Source of the DNA: Diatrype stigma
Taxonomy: Eukaryota; Ascomycota; Sordariomycetes; Xylariales; Diatrypaceae
Assembly: GCA_022225965.2 (NCBI GenBank)
Contig: JAKJXP020000039.1
Location: 62,001-126,000, forward strand
Direction: 5' to 3'
DNA: 64,000 nt
Positions 48,004-61,017 of the stretch are shown here, piece by piece. Each line of letters starts with the position of its first letter. Within the stretch, counting starts at the first letter, position 1. The notes beneath the pieces are model-generated. The model saw only the letters and a list, made by a program, of their open reading frames with translations. It was not told the origin of the DNA and did no database searches. Made by a program: the position numbers and the translations under genes.

Positions 48004-49283
48004 ATGCGGTCGACAGCTCCTCTTCGACTCGCCCAAAGCGCCTTCGGCAGTCCTTCGCTGATAAGAAAAATTCCTATTGGCAATATCCGGCATTTCCTGT
48101 CCATCAAGGATCTCACGCCCGATGAGCTGGCGGCCCTTGTCCGGCGGGCCGCGGTCCACAAGAAGGCGGTCAAATCCGGGAACTTCCCCACGGAGCTGAG
48201 CACGGCCCTGGCCGGGCAGACCGTCGCCATGTTGTTCAACAAGCGAAGCACGCGGACCCGTGTTTCAACGGAGGCCGCCGTGGCTCTTCTGGGAGGGCAC
48301 GCGATGTTCTTGGGTAAAGATGACATTCAACTTGGGGTTCGTATGTTCGTATAAGTTTGTCCTATATATGTATTACATATATATACATCGTCTACCTGGC
48401 TAGACAGGTAACCTGACGGGAAACTAACAGGGGTCCAGGTTAACGAGTCACTGTACGACACCTCGCGGGTGATCTCGTCCATGACGTCCTGCATGGTGGC
48501 CCGGGTGGGCCCGCACAGCCAGGTAGCGTCCCTGGCCAAGGACTCGAGCGTTCCCGTGATCAACGCGCTGTGCGACGACTTCCACCCGCTGCAGATTGTG
48601 GCGGACTTCCTGACGATCCACGAGGCCTTCCCGGCCAACATATCGCAGACGGACATCATCCCCCCCGCGCTGAAGATCGCGTGGGTCGGCGACGCGAACA
48701 ACGTGCTGTTCGACCTGGCGATCGCGAGCCTGAAGCTGGGCGTCCACATCGCCGTCGCCACGCCGTCCGGCTACGGGATCAAGCCCGACATGGCCGCTTT
48801 CATCCGGGCCCAGGCGCCCGGGCCCAATGAGCCGATCCGCGCGCGGAGGGCCGGCAAGCTGACCCAGCACACCGTCCCCGAGGAGGCCGTGACCAACGCC
48901 GACATCATCGTCACCGACACCTGGGTCTCAATGGGCCAGGAGGACGAGGCTCAGAAGCGCCTGCGAGACTTCGAGGGCTTCCAGGTCACCACCGAGCTCG
49001 CCCTCCGCAGCGGCGCTAAGCCCGGCTGGAAGTTCATGCACTGCCTGCCCCGCCACCCCGAGGAGGTCTCCGACGACGTCTTCTACTCCCCGCGCTCGCT
49101 CGTGTTCGCCGAGGCGGAGAACCGGCTTTGGGCCGCTGTCGGTACGTTGTCTTTCTTGCTTTATTTTTTTTAATTCTTTTCTTTCTGTTACTCTTATTCC
49201 CCGGTTTGGCGTTGTTCTCTTTGTTGACCTTTCGTATAGCTGCTCTCGAGGCGTTCGTTGTGAAAAAGGGGAAGATTTTGTAG
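48004..49283 (+). CDS. argB: Ornithine carbamoyltransferase, mitochondrial
   Basis: Joins ornithine and carbamoyl phosphate to citrulline in arginine biosynthesis. Exons 48004-48336, 48439-49141 and 49240-49283 give 359 residues. The first 30 residues are basic and Ser/Arg-rich (MRSTAPLRLAQSAFGSPSLI), a mitochondrial presequence. KRSTRTRVSTEAAVALLGGH carries the carbamoyl-phosphate site, MFLGKDDIQLGVNESLYDT the neighbouring loop, and FMHCLPRHPEEVSDDVF the ornithine-binding HCLP motif. The C-terminus AALEAFVVKKGKIL comes from the short last exon. The first donor is taken as GTTCGT because it alone gives the conserved LGVNESL; the nearby GTATGT would add residues. It converges on the ILV6 gene. 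Symbol argB follows Aspergillus usage (ARG3, arg-12 elsewhere). Confidence 0.96.
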
Positions 49284-49721
49284 GGCTCCCATAATTCCCT
49301 AGCTAGGTAGTTTCTTCGAGGGTCTCAAAAAGCATACCTGGACGTACAAAATAAAAGAGTTCAATCGGTTAATTATCGTCCTCAAAACTTCACATTAAAT
49401 GGTCGTGTAGACATAAACAGAATTGAGGCCAAACATTGCACGCCGCCGTTGAGACAACCTATACTAAACAACAGTCCAACTCCGAGACTCGAATTGCTAG
49501 TAGTGTAGGTATGGAGTCGTGCAAATACACGGGGTGCCTCAAGTCTAGTTAAACACTCTTAATTAGGGGTCAATCTGTCTAGATGCGAGCTCTGTTCATG
49601 CTAAAGGTGGGACAGTTCAAAGATGCCGTTACTTTCTATTTTCACTATAGTCACATCCTGTTTTCCTGGTCCAAGCCGTACCCCCAACGCCAGGCCTTCG
49701 GAAATGATATTTTCCTGTGTT
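49284..49721. other. Convergent intergenic spacer
   Basis: 438 bp between the stops of the OTC and ILV6 genes, expected to hold both 3' untranslated regions. No other feature recognised. Confidence 0.6.
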
Positions 49722-50762
49722 TTAACCAGGGGGCAGCTGGCTAGCATCCACAACCTCATCCGCGTCCTTCGCGAGGAGCTCCTCGTCGGGGCTGTACAAA
49801 GGCGATCGAGGCAGCGCCATCAGGCCCGTTCGCGTCGACTCCAAGATGCCGAATGGCCCGATAAGCTTCATGAACGAGTCGATCCTAACCGGTTTGGCAG
49901 AGCTGATGGCGTGTTAGCAAGCATTTCCAAACCGATATCTGTGGCCAGGGATATATAAGATAGTTTGTACTTACACTTCGACGATGCAACTGTTAGTGCT
50001 AATATCCAGGACTTTACCGCCAAACTGGTGCGCCAGGTAGGTGATGGATTCCAGGTGCTGGAGCTTCTGCCGCAACGCCTCGCTGGCAACCATCTTGCTG
50101 GGGTGGAAATCGGCAGCGACCTCCTCCAGCGGCCTCCCCGCAGCGACCTCCTGGCCGCTGCTCGCGCCCTCGCCATCGGTGATCTCGCGGTGGTGGGCCA
50201 TGAGCTCCTCGAAGTACTCGGGGCCGAGGATGTTGACCTTGGCCAGGAGCAGCTCGCGCTGGACGAGGGCGGCGCTGGTGTAGTCGAGCACGGCCCAGAC
50301 GGGGACGAGGTCCTCGAGCTGGCGGCGGGCCTGCTCGACGACGCCGTCCTGGCCCGTCAGCACGATGGTCATGCGCGACAGGTCCTCGACCTCGGTGCTG
50401 CAGACGACCAGCGAGTCGATGTTGAACCCCCGCGCGGCCAGAATGCCCGACACGCGCGACAGCACGCCGGGTTCGTTCTGCACCAGGCAGTTGAGGATGT
50501 GGCGCTTCGGCGGCGTCGTCGACGGCGTCGGCGTCTCGTACAGGATGTTGGACACGGCGGCCTGGGCCGACCACGCCGACGGGGCGTCGCTGGTCGGGAG
50601 CGGCGCGTGGCGGCGGCGCATCGCCTTGTAGGCGAGGGCCGAGGTGCTGCTACTGCTGGAGTTCCATCGTGCTGGCTGGGCGGCGGCGGTGGTCGCTACC
50701 CGCAGGGTTGTGGCGACGGCCCTCCACGGCGAGAAGGCCCGGAAAGCGGTGCGGGCGGCCAT
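49722..50762 (-). CDS. ILV6: Acetolactate synthase small (regulatory) subunit, mitochondrial
   Basis: Activates acetolactate synthase and confers valine feedback in branched-chain amino-acid synthesis. Exons 50762-49975 and 49902-49722 give 322 residues. The N-terminus MAARTAFRAFSPWRAVATTL is an Arg/Ala-rich mitochondrial presequence. The first ACT domain is RHILNCLVQNEPGVLSRVSG with GFNIDSLVVCSTEVEDLSRM. The second part has LVQRELLLAKVNILGPEYFE, HLESITYLAHQFGGKVLDIS and, across the intron, CIVEVSAKPVRIDSFMKLIG and RTGLMALPRSPL. An in-frame ATG at 50849 is ignored because the presequence begins at 50762. A TGACTCA lies 122 bases upstream. Confidence 0.95.
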
Positions 50763-51699
50763 GATTCTGCTTCCTCCGATCGCCAATTGAAGCTGACGAC
50801 CAGAATTGGCAAGGCCGGGAGAACGAGGGGATTGTGTAGGCGTCGACACGGTTCAATGGCTTGAAACAAGGTCTGCCTTCTCTTGACTCACCTCATTGGC
50901 GAAAAACAGGTGTAGGTTAGGCTTTTTAGTGATAAATGGCAATTGACCGGCCTGCTGCGAGAATCGGAGTCTTCAATCGGGTGTGGGGACCGATACCTGA
51001 TAGGTGCATGGAGCTGTGTTTTAGCATGGAACCACATATGTACATACCTGCGTCAAGTAGGTAACTACATGTACTTGCTGTAGTTGTAACAGGTGGCTGC
51101 TTTCAAGGTTCGTACACACCAGCGTACGTACCTACCTAGGTACATATATGTATGCAGCTGCATGCGTTCGATTATTCTAGCCAGCGCTGAACCTTAGTAC
51201 GCATGTTTGGGGTTCGCAACATACAGGTATGTAAGTACAATAGGCACCTAAGCAGGTACCTACTTCGTACATGAATAGTCGCATTGTCGGCTGCCTACGA
51301 AGTACTAGTCCGAGTCATACTTCCAATTTCTTAGGTGTTAACCAGGTGGTATGTAGTATGTAGGTATGGATTTCTGACGGTCGTGTTTGATTGGCAGGAG
51401 CTCTCCCGCAACCATTCCACGCTAATCCTACCGCTAATAATTCTACTAGTTAACAAAGTAACGGAGTTTACTTCGTTCATACTTGTATTGTACAGTTTCC
51501 CAGCCTGAGCATCGACGGAAGTTGTATTTCTACGACTACAAAAACTTTACATGCGACCTCGTTATCGCCAACTGCCAATCTTCACTGTTGGAATCCTCTC
51601 TCCTTGCGCGCTTGATACGACTTGCTATCTTTCCATCTAATCATAATCACTGCTCGTAATCTCTGCAAAAAAACATCGACATTAGCACACTTCTCGACC
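50763..51699. other. Divergent intergenic region
   Basis: 937 bp holding the promoters of ILV6 (leftwards) and the KH-domain gene (rightwards). It is rich in TAGGTA/TACCTA and TACATAC-type short repeats (about 51030-51370), a pattern common in ascomycete promoters. Confidence 0.55.
50884..50890 (-). promoter_or_regulatory. Candidate cross-pathway control element upstream of ILV6
   Basis: TGACTCA, 122 bases upstream of the ATG at 50762, followed by ATTGG (a reversed CCAAT box) at 50894-50898. Position and sequence fit Gcn4/CpcA control of branched-chain amino-acid genes. Confidence 0.55.
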
Positions 51700-53912
51700 A
51701 TGGACGACACGGACCGACGCACTGCGAAACGGTCGCGATTCGATCAAACGGAGCCGGAGCCTCGTCGATCCAGATTTGATAGAAGATCTCGCTCCCCGCC
51801 CGCGAGAAAGTCCGAGTCTGCTCGTGAACGCAGTCCATTGAAGGGAGACTCGGATGGCGCGCATCCTGAACCGAGGAAAGGTGTAGATGCTGCTGCAGCT
51901 GCAGGTGAGTTTTGACTTGGCCCAGCCACCTCCATTCATCTACCATTCTACCCGTCTACCCTTCGACCCGTGTGTAGACGTATCGCACACATGAACCAGC
52001 CTTGCTTGACGATTGGCTTGATCGCTGACTACTTTATAGCTGCCGCGGCCGCCAAGATTAATGCGCAGATTCAGGCCAAAAAGGGGATCCAGCATGTCGA
52101 TGTTCCTCCTATCAAGTCAACCTCCGAATCCCCCGGGCCCAATGGTGCTGGAATTACCCACGCCAACATCAACGGCGATGTGTATATCGCAGACGGCGAT
52201 TATATCAAGGACATCGAAGTCAACGATTTGCGCAACCGCTACCTACTCACCAAAGGATCGACGCAGAAGATGGTAAATAGTGCCCTTGGTTAATTTCTAC
52301 TGATCCATATCCGACTTCTAGCCTTCTTGCCTCAATCACGTTGTGGCTCTCTCCCCAGTATCATCCATTTCGTGCGCGGACAGTTCTGCTTACATGGAAG
52401 CGTGCTAGCTCGCACACGAAAACCCTCTCTGGCATCTGCTGACCTCCCCTGCTTGATTTAGATCAAAGATGAAACCGGAGCTGGTACGATACACCTTCAA
52501 CCCTTTTTATTGATATTGTGCTGTAGAACCATGGTTGACTTGAAAAGATGTCACGACTCGAGGTAGTTACTATCCCGACAAGAGCATGGCCACGCCTTCG
52601 GTAAGCAGCCGACCTCCCTATGCATCCTGCAGCAACTCTCAGCAGCTAACTTACTTCTCTCCAGAACCCTCCGCTGTATCTCCACGTGACTAGTACTAGC
52701 AAGGTTGGACTGGAACAGGCCGTCGAGAAGATTGAGGATATGATGAAGCAAGAGCTCCCCAACCTCGTGGATGAACGCCGCTTCCGTCGTCGGGATCAGG
52801 AACAGGTCGAACGCGATGAGTTCGGACGTGTACGTCATTGCTATATCGACCTAAAACTTAGGCAGTGTTGCTAACTCTGAATAGCGTAAATGGCCCGAGG
52901 CCAAAATACCGATAAACCTTGAGCCAGTTCAAGGTTTCAATTTACGCGCCCAAGTCGTTGGGCATGGCGGTTCTTATGTCAAGCATATTCAGCAGGAAAC
53001 TGGCTGCCGAGTACAGATAAAGGGCCGCGGTTCTGGGTATCTCGAAGCCGCAACGAATCGGGAGAGCGATGATGACATGTATCTCCATGTGGCGTGAGTC
53101 TTGGGATCTTCCACTCCTCATGCCCAAATGCTGACCTGTTTTTCTAGTGGCCCTGATCCGAAGATGGTAGAGAAGGCCAAGGAACTCTGCGAAGATCTGC
53201 TCGGCAATGTCAAGGAGCAGTACGAGGAGTTCAAGACCCGCCCACCCCGTCAACACTATGGCGGTCATGGTGAACACGGTGGTCATGGCGGTCATGGTGG
53301 TGGTGGTTATGGGGGCAGATCTCACGGTGACAGGAATTATGGTGAACGGTCATATGGTGATCGATCATACGGTGACCGGGGTGGGAATCGTTCAGGCTCT
53401 TACGGCGGAGGCGGAGGTTATGGGGGTTACAACTCGCCAGCCCCTGCCGCCGCGTCTGCATCCCCGGCACAACCTCCTGGCGCGGGAAGTCCTGTCAATG
53501 ACTACGCCGCCCAATATGCGCAGTATTACGGCGGTCAAGATCCATATGCCGCATACGGTGGTTACGCAGCGTACGCTACTCAAACTCTAGTCATCTGGAA
53601 TGTTCGCTGACACATAAAACAGATACATGCAGTACTACCAGCAGTACTACGCAGCTCAGCAAGCAGGACAGCAAGGCTCACCAGCCCCTCCTGCTCCCGG
53701 GGCTTCTGCTTCACCTCCCCCGCCACCGCCTACCGAAGCCCCGCCCCCGCCGCCACCCGGAGGCGCAGCGCCTCCGCCTCCTCCGCCTCCTCCATCCGGC
53801 TCACCGCCCGGTGTTGGCCATTACGGCGCTGTATGTCTTTCCCATCCCGTAGTGCAAACTGGCACGTGAAGCTAACGTTTTCCGTCAGGTCCCGCCCCCA
53901 CCCGGCCTATAG
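51700..53912 (+). CDS. KH-domain RNA-binding protein (KHDC4-like)
   Basis: Nine exons give 513 residues: 51700-51904, 52040-52272, 52462-52483, 52548-52600, 52665-52829, 52885-53093, 53148-53570, 53623-53830 and 53889-53912. The start is Arg/Ser-rich (RRSRFDRRSRSPPARK), typical of splicing-linked proteins. The centre has NDLRNRYLLTKGSTQKMIKD with DVTTRGSYYPDKSMATP, and the KH-type core VVGHGGSYVKHIQQETGC with its GxxG loop. A Gly/His-rich stretch, a Tyr/Gln/Ala-rich stretch and a polyproline tail follow. The order matches KHDC4 (BLOM7-alpha), a spliceosome-associated protein, but function in fungi is not established. Exons of 22 and 24 bp are unusually short. Nuclear location is inferred. Confidence 0.9.
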
Positions 53913-54676
53913 CATAGGAGTCGTGAACAAGTGATCAGCTAAAAGCTGGGATGCCGCGGTTCGGAGCTTCGCCGCGTGCAGTTTATTCATGGTGTCGGGC
54001 CCAGATGCGCATGTTGGAACCGGGATGTATGGCTTTGTTTTGGTTGGGGCGGCTCGGAAAAGCTACAGTCTGCGTTAGTGGTATTAATGAAGATGCTTTA
54101 AAAATACATTATGCAACAGTCTACGTTGACAGTTACTGTCTACCTGTGACCAATTCAATATGCGGTGGGCATAAGTCAACCCTTTAGTTGCCAAACGTAC
54201 CGACCATGTAACCAGCTAGGTTAATGGTTATACTCCAGCTAGAATCAACCTATTGAAGCTATAGGGGAGGAAACGGCTTTTCATATAGCCGTATAATCTT
54301 CCACTAGGTACCAGTACATAATAGGAAGCCCCGTATAGTCCCTACCTTACTACTTACTACATTGTCCCCTGACCTTGGAAGTATCCTATCTGAGGGGCCC
54401 CTTCTACCCAGAAGTCATTGGCATACCGTGTGGTATGATTAGATTCAGCTAGGTACATTGTTTCTACCTGAACGCACTTGGTAAACTTTCAATATGCTAC
54501 TGGGGTAGAAGTCCAAACACCAGTAACCCCCCCTACTATATATCCCTGTATAATGTAGCAAGCTCCCTTGGCCCCATATGATCTCTAACTCCTGTTATGT
54601 GTCAATGTTCCAAACAGTATCTTCTCAAGTAACAAGCAGCTAATTTACAACATTATTCCCCATGACGCAAGTTCGC
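53913..54676. other. Convergent intergenic spacer
   Basis: 764 bp between the KH-domain gene and the HET pseudogene. No supportable feature; a 78-codon frame at 53951-54187 has no recognisable content. Confidence 0.5.
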
Positions 54677-56655
54677 CTAGACATCATGTATCTCATACAC
54701 TACGGGTAGCTTTTTCCAGCCCAGTAATTTGAACAGCCTTCGATGCCTTTCTTGCCGATATGCGTTGGAAAAGTCTCTGCTTACCCGTGATGAGGTTGTT
54801 TCCAGCATGATTAATAACGGGGCAGTCTGAACACCGCTCGAAATGTTCCATGCTATAGGCACACTTATGCGCAGATGCTCTATATGAAACTTCATTGCAG
54901 CCTCGGCTCGAGTTTCCTTTGCGAGGGGGCCAAGCAGTCGTTGTAAAAACGGTTTATCCATATGATTTGGCCACATAACGTACTGCTCTTCCGAGTCATA
55001 GCAGAACGGATAACAGAATTTCAGGCGAGAGCGGGGAAGTGCCACCAGCTTCTGTATAAGCTCATCTGCTCTATCTTCATATCGCTTGATTGTTTCCCTG
55101 CCTAGATTGAGGATATAGGTGACCTCCCTTTCGTGTCTATTGTGCCAAGTCGTCACTAGATAAGCTCGTACGAAGTTGAGGTCAGCTAAATTGTGAAACA
55201 CTATTATATGGTGGATAGTTTCATTCATGCCGTTGTCGACTAGCAATCGGTATCGGAAGATTGGCCGTTGGACCCAACGTGCAGTTGACATTTTCCATCT
55301 CTTGTTCTTGCTCCTCGCAACACATACGAGGAAGAGTTTGCCATATTTTTCTGGTTGGTTGGCCTCGTCACATCCAAGATGCTTCACCTCGTACGTTGGG
55401 TTAACACACAGAACGGTTTGTCGAGGTTTGGTGACAAGAAGCCGTTCGGAGTCGAAATTGTAAACCAACAACGGTTCTCCGATTGGCTGTGACATAATAA
55501 GGCATTTTACTGCGTCAAAACCCTCAGAGTAGGGTAGATGCAATGTGGATGCCGGGATGTGGCAACGCATATAAGTATTATCCTCCCCATAATGCCTCAT
55601 GAGAGGTATCCAGAGATTGAGTTCCTGGTCATCATGTCGGACCCTGTAAGGCAGCTGTGCGAACACTATGTGGTAGAATGAGGTATGCAAAACCCGCAAA
55701 TCAAGGAATATACCAGAACCCGTTAAACTGAGGTTTTTGAGGTTCTGTATTTCCTTACTCATTGGCATGATTCTGTGCCGATTATGCGACATCATGATGT
55801 TGTGACTATAGAGGAAGCATCGTGTGGACTCAACCAGCAGCGGTGACGCCAAAGCCTCACGGATTGTTGGGGGGGTTCGTGGGATGTCAAAAGGATTGTG
55901 TGGGTTCGGTCCTTCCGATATGAACTCCCATGCTAGGATGCTTGTGTCAAAGGACGACCTGAGAATTTCCTCCTACAGTCTTATGAAAGCTTTCTTCCCT
56001 TCCCCGTAGAGCAATGGCATATTGATATAAAAAGTCCGAGTAAACAATACGCCATGTCCTCTTGTCGTGTTGTTTTTTTAGAGGCTGCCCAGCTCATACG
56101 GGCAGCTGCAGGGGTCACATCTGATCTGTAATGCTTCAGCTGGTCTTCTGGAATCCTGGTGATCTCAGACAAAAAATGTCTGGTCGTGTCTTTGGTACCG
56201 ATCTTTCGCCATTCTCTCGAAAAAAATGTGAGCTCTGTAGGTGCGACTAGCTCTTGAAGTGTCCAGCCCCGGGTGAACCACCTGCTTCCCCGGAACAACG
56301 AGGCATGTGAATATATTTCTTCGGGTTCGATGTCTCTCTCGACTTCCACATCCTCGAGGTATGCGAAGCATATCCCAGAATGGCGAACATGGAATTGATG
56401 GCCTCGCTCAGCTCGGCGGAGCTGGACTTGTCGATGCAGTTCGTATCACACCACAGATATTCGTAACCATGATCATGTGCCATCATGCAAGCTCCTTCGA
56501 CCTTCTTATATCCCGCCTTGTGCTGGGCCGCCTTGCCACTCTTGAAAGCCGACCTCTTCAGTGCCCCAGCAATGGGACAGGATGGCATACCTCGGCGCAT
56601 GGCCATGGTCGATAAACTCATCGAGGTTATATGTACGGACGTTGATGAGACGCAT
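54677..56655 (-). pseudogene. HET-domain (heterokaryon incompatibility) protein, broken
   Basis: The N-terminus from ATG 56655 reads MRLINVRTYNLDEF and RYAILSHCWGTEEVGFQEW, the first HET block. About 56531-56555 the frame shifts, and the second block continues in another frame: GYEYLWCDTNCIDKSSSAEL and SEAINSMF. Near 56371-56385 it shifts again to YLEDVEVERDIEP and SRWFTRGWTLQELVAP. A third shift lies in a T run near 56027-56031, before INMPLLYGEGKKAF. A TAG at 55975-55973 replaces the Gln codon expected in LQEEI. After that the frame is open for over 400 codons to 54677, a C-terminal region I do not recognise. HET proteins trigger cell death after fusion of unlike strains. Three shifts plus a stop indicate decay, though errors at homopolymers could explain some. 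Confidence 0.85.
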
Positions 56656-58749
56656 TGTGGATTCGTGTTTATGGTTGTGATAGTTGAAGATAATGGGGGG
56701 AGGGTGCTATGGTTGCTGGGTTAGCCGTGCTATTAGGTCTGGCGTAGGTTATGATGGTTCAGGCTGACATGAGGTTCAACAACAGGCTGGGGCTGGGGTT
56801 TTCCGATCACGTGTACCATGCATTCTGTGCCAATGGGAGTCGACCGGCTGGAGTGGCTTCCTGACGGTAGACGTTAAGTACAACTGACAATGTAACATGA
56901 ATAAAGTGAAGGGTAAAGTTGACTTTAATTAAACAGGCTACTGGAAAGCAGGATTTGATATAGCACATCAATCTGTAAGCGAAGCGCCTTATTTACAGCT
57001 TCGATGGATTTCAATAGAACGTGTATAATAATCTAACAATTTCGATAGCAACTGGCTAGAGATAAAAAGGTTGTGTGTAGAGGCTAAGTAGGAGTATACA
57101 CTGACTTCACTCAGGGGCAGTGTCATTCCAAGCCCCATTGTGTAATAATTCGTTGTGAAGCATTGCATTGTGAACACTATTCTATGCGTAAGTAATAGAG
57201 GATCCCAAGCACACTGTTGCTATGATTAAAGGGCAAAGACCTTGAATTCTTCTACCCCAGGTTACTTAACTGATTGAAAGGCTGCTTCTATCCGGGTGAC
57301 ATGGAAAGTCGAGTGGTTTGAAAGAACCCTATTGACCCAGCAATAGGCGATCGTAGTGTGGACGCCAAGAATCACCCCTCCATGATCATCCATCATCAAC
57401 CCCCCTTTGCCCCTTTTTGACACCAACAAACGCCGAGAATTACTGCAATTGTTGATATTCGGTCTAGGATAGTTATTCCTGGATAAGAAGTCTCTGCTAT
57501 AACTTAACCCAACATTCCACTTCATTAAAAGACATGCAAACGCAGCAAATCGCCCGAACTCGAGAGTCATCGCACTGCATGCATCGCCAGGGGCTATCGC
57601 TAGGTCCCTGACGCTTTAGTGTGTGCCAGTCCCGAACCGCCTTTGCAATATTTTATTCGACGAATGGAAACTATTCTGGGTTCTCGCAGATCTGACTACT
57701 GGGTAAGAAGGCCGGTGAACTGACAACGTGGCTCAGCGCCAGCAAACAGGGTTCGGACATCCAGTGGAACGATTCGGTGTGCCCGGCATGGTGTTCTCGC
57801 CGAGTGAAAGCTCATCCAATCGTATTAAAGAATTCCCAAGCTGGCTGCCAACCTCTAGCCAATGCGCTTTTCCGTCCCGCGCATTCGAACACCTAAGATG
57901 GCATTGTCTTCCCCAAACCCAAAAGTCGCCCAGTCAATCAAACCGCGTGGCTTGACACCCTCTGCCTGCCAAGCCGGGTAGCATGTCACCCAGTTGGCGG
58001 GATCCAAGTTGCTTCGAGGTGGTGTTCCGCTGGGCTGCGGCGTCTAACTGGACTGCAGTAGTCTCTCCACCAACTGGGTGCCCCGATGCTACTATCCGCG
58101 CTGTTCAATGAATTCTTTTCACGACTGCAGGATGGGAAGGAATTATGGGGTCGAGCAGGTAGGTTTCCGAGTGAGTTTAAGCGCTTCTCGATGCAGTACC
58201 ATCCCAAAGTATGGTTCTAGAACTGGCATGTTTCATTATGGCCCTAAACCAACTTTCTTTCTAATAGCATTGCAAACGGGAATAAGGTGATATCCACTGC
58301 TTGCCTCCCTCGATGTTGTCTTCTGATCTGGCTGCGTCGTATGCCCCAAACCGTGTGATAACACCATCCTGTCTAGGTATCTGCGGCCTGATCTAATCGA
58401 TCTAAGACATAGGAAGAAATTTGCAGTATCAACCTAGATCGTCAATTGCAGGCGATGCCTACCTCCATGTACCGCGTCCGTTTGTGACCCGCCGTCTATG
58501 ACTGTCATAACAGCCAAGAGCGCGCCGTTCATGACCCTTTTCCAGGTTTTTTCGTTGGAGTCTTTAGACCAAACGTTGTTTATTGTTTGTTTGGTTATTT
58601 GGAATCGACTTGGTTATATAAACATCTTTTGAGACCTTTTTGTGGGTTAGCAAGTATAGGATACGGTGTTAGTGACGCTTCGGTCATATCAATCAAGACT
58701 GGTGGTTGTACCCGTTATTTGGGGGTTTGACGACACTGGGGTTGGAAAC
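56656..58749. other. Intergenic region
   Basis: 2.1 kb between the HET pseudogene and the gene starting at 58750. Only short open frames without recognisable features were seen. A leader or upstream exon of the next gene is possible, since its frame is open back to 58666 without an ATG. Confidence 0.5.
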
Positions 58750-60935
58750 ATGGCAGATATAGCTGCAATTCAGGGCAATTTGATCGCATTTGAGGGCCCA
58801 CGAGACACAGTTTCGATACAATGTCGATTACTTCCAAGTTCGCCGAATATATTAGTCCTGCCGGAGCTCGAACAGTTCATGAAGGGAGAGCCAGACCACT
58901 CAGCTTTCAATCCTGCATCATGTATACTGCGAATTCACGAGGCTTGCAATGCGCGAGCAGAACGGGCCTACGCGTTCCTCAATGAGTCGGGTCCGGATAA
59001 GAGGCGGTTGGTTTTCGTGAATGGGGGTGTCGCATATTCCCGGATAAGATGTATCACGACCATCGCCGAGCACAGCGCAAAAGGAGACAACACAGACGCG
59101 GAGCGTCTCTACAATGAATTAACAAGAGATGGAATACAAGGTCTATATAACGCTCTTGAAGCAACACCTAATTCATCTTCTAACCTGACTACGGATGAGA
59201 CGGAACTCATGCGCGATGTGGAGGACAAGGATCATCAGAGTCATGCCCCTCTGAACAACCCGATATGCGAGGCTATGAGAGCAGCTGATGCTTTGGATCG
59301 TGAAACAGAGTCTTTACAGTTGATCACCAACTTCGATCTTACCATGCCAGCCCTCCGCCGCAGTAGAAGTCTGCCGACTCGATTAGTTTGTGACATTCCA
59401 GCTACCCCCAGTTCCAGCTTCTCCAGAGTATCAGGTAAGTCACGTCCCAACACTTCTATTGGCAAATCCTTTCAAGCTAACACGCTCTTAGAGGATGAAA
59501 TTGATGATTCATATTCCTCAGCTTGCTCAGATGAGGTGTATAGGTCTTGCGCGCCACCTAGCTACGACTCGCTCACCCCGCAATCCATATCATTCGAATC
59601 AGCGCCGACAACCCCAGTGATCATAGGAGAGGCTTGCTTGATCAACATCCGCCCGCTGCACTCGAGGTTCTCTTCCCGGGGACTAAAATCTGTCGATTAT
59701 CTATACGCCAGTACGATCCTCAACCAAGATATCTCGCTTTGCGATATCCATCGCTCCGACCCCTCGAAGTTGGCTGTGGAGAATCGAAACACGTCGACTT
59801 CACAAAGGAAGCGAGTCTCGCGATCTAAAGAACTGTGCAAAACCCAACGAGCTTCTTTTAGACCGGGAAAATCGACGGGTAGACGTGGCCCGCCGTCCCC
59901 ACTCATCCTGACAAGGTCAAATAGGAGACTATCATCGTACGCCCAACGTTCTGAAAGCATGCGTAATGATTATGTGAATCATGGCACCTACACGGACAAG
60001 AGTTATGTTGATGAAGGGTCTAATACGGACGGGCCTGGGACATCAACTACTTCAAAAGACAGATATTCAAGATCCAGCAACACATCATTTCAGCCAGTAT
60101 TGCCTATGCAGGAAGACATGGTCATACATCTCAAGGGTGAGCATCCGGACCAACTCTTAGAACGTATCCTCCAAGATATGAAGGAGCCGCCTCCCCCCGT
60201 CGAACCAGCATTTCCAGAGCCCAAGGATGAGATTACCCCCAATATGTTAGAAACCTCGACCTCTCGGCAACCCACGCAATGTCACGGCATAAGACGGGAT
60301 ACCGACACTGAAATAGGGGGTCCGGGATCCACAAGGCAGTCTTATATCGATGATTACGATCCTTTCGCATCACACGGCGATTATCTCCAGTCCTGTGCGA
60401 TCCGGCCCGCAAGAATAGGGTCCCAAGGTTCTACCTCACGTGCTCGACCATCGGTACCGCCAACACCAGAACAGCCCGCATCGCCGCCGCCGTCGCCGCC
60501 GCAGCCCACACCACGACAAACCAATCGTTTCTATGAGCTGAACATAACGAACTGCCGGACAGCCATCGAGACCCAAGACTCGCTGCGATCAGCTCTCTGC
60601 ACCTACTTCCTGTCCGGAGATGCCCCCTGTCGACAGCACGAGCTCTCGTCTATCTCGGAGATCGGGGGAGACTGGCAGCCGGTGTTCAACAAGAGGAGAG
60701 CAAGCGGCGGCGGCGGAGACGGCAGTGAGGGGCGGGAGGCATCGAAACGAGTGGTCGACCTGATACTTGCTTTCGGGGCGCAGGAGGGCGTGGAGAAGGA
60801 GTTCTCGGCGGCCTTGCGAGGTTCGTTGGAGAGGCTGGGTACCAAGCCCAAGGGGATCACTCGCAGCGGAAGACTCGATCTAAGGTGTGTTTTTTCCTAT
60901 GCGATTTTGAATGTTAGATGTATGCTGGAGAGAGA

Positions 60936-61017
<82 letters not shown>

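Noticed and set aside
54677..56655. HET frameshifts explained as introns
   Set aside because: Segments in different frames abut without suitable donor and acceptor pairs, and a stop also occurs inside a conserved block.
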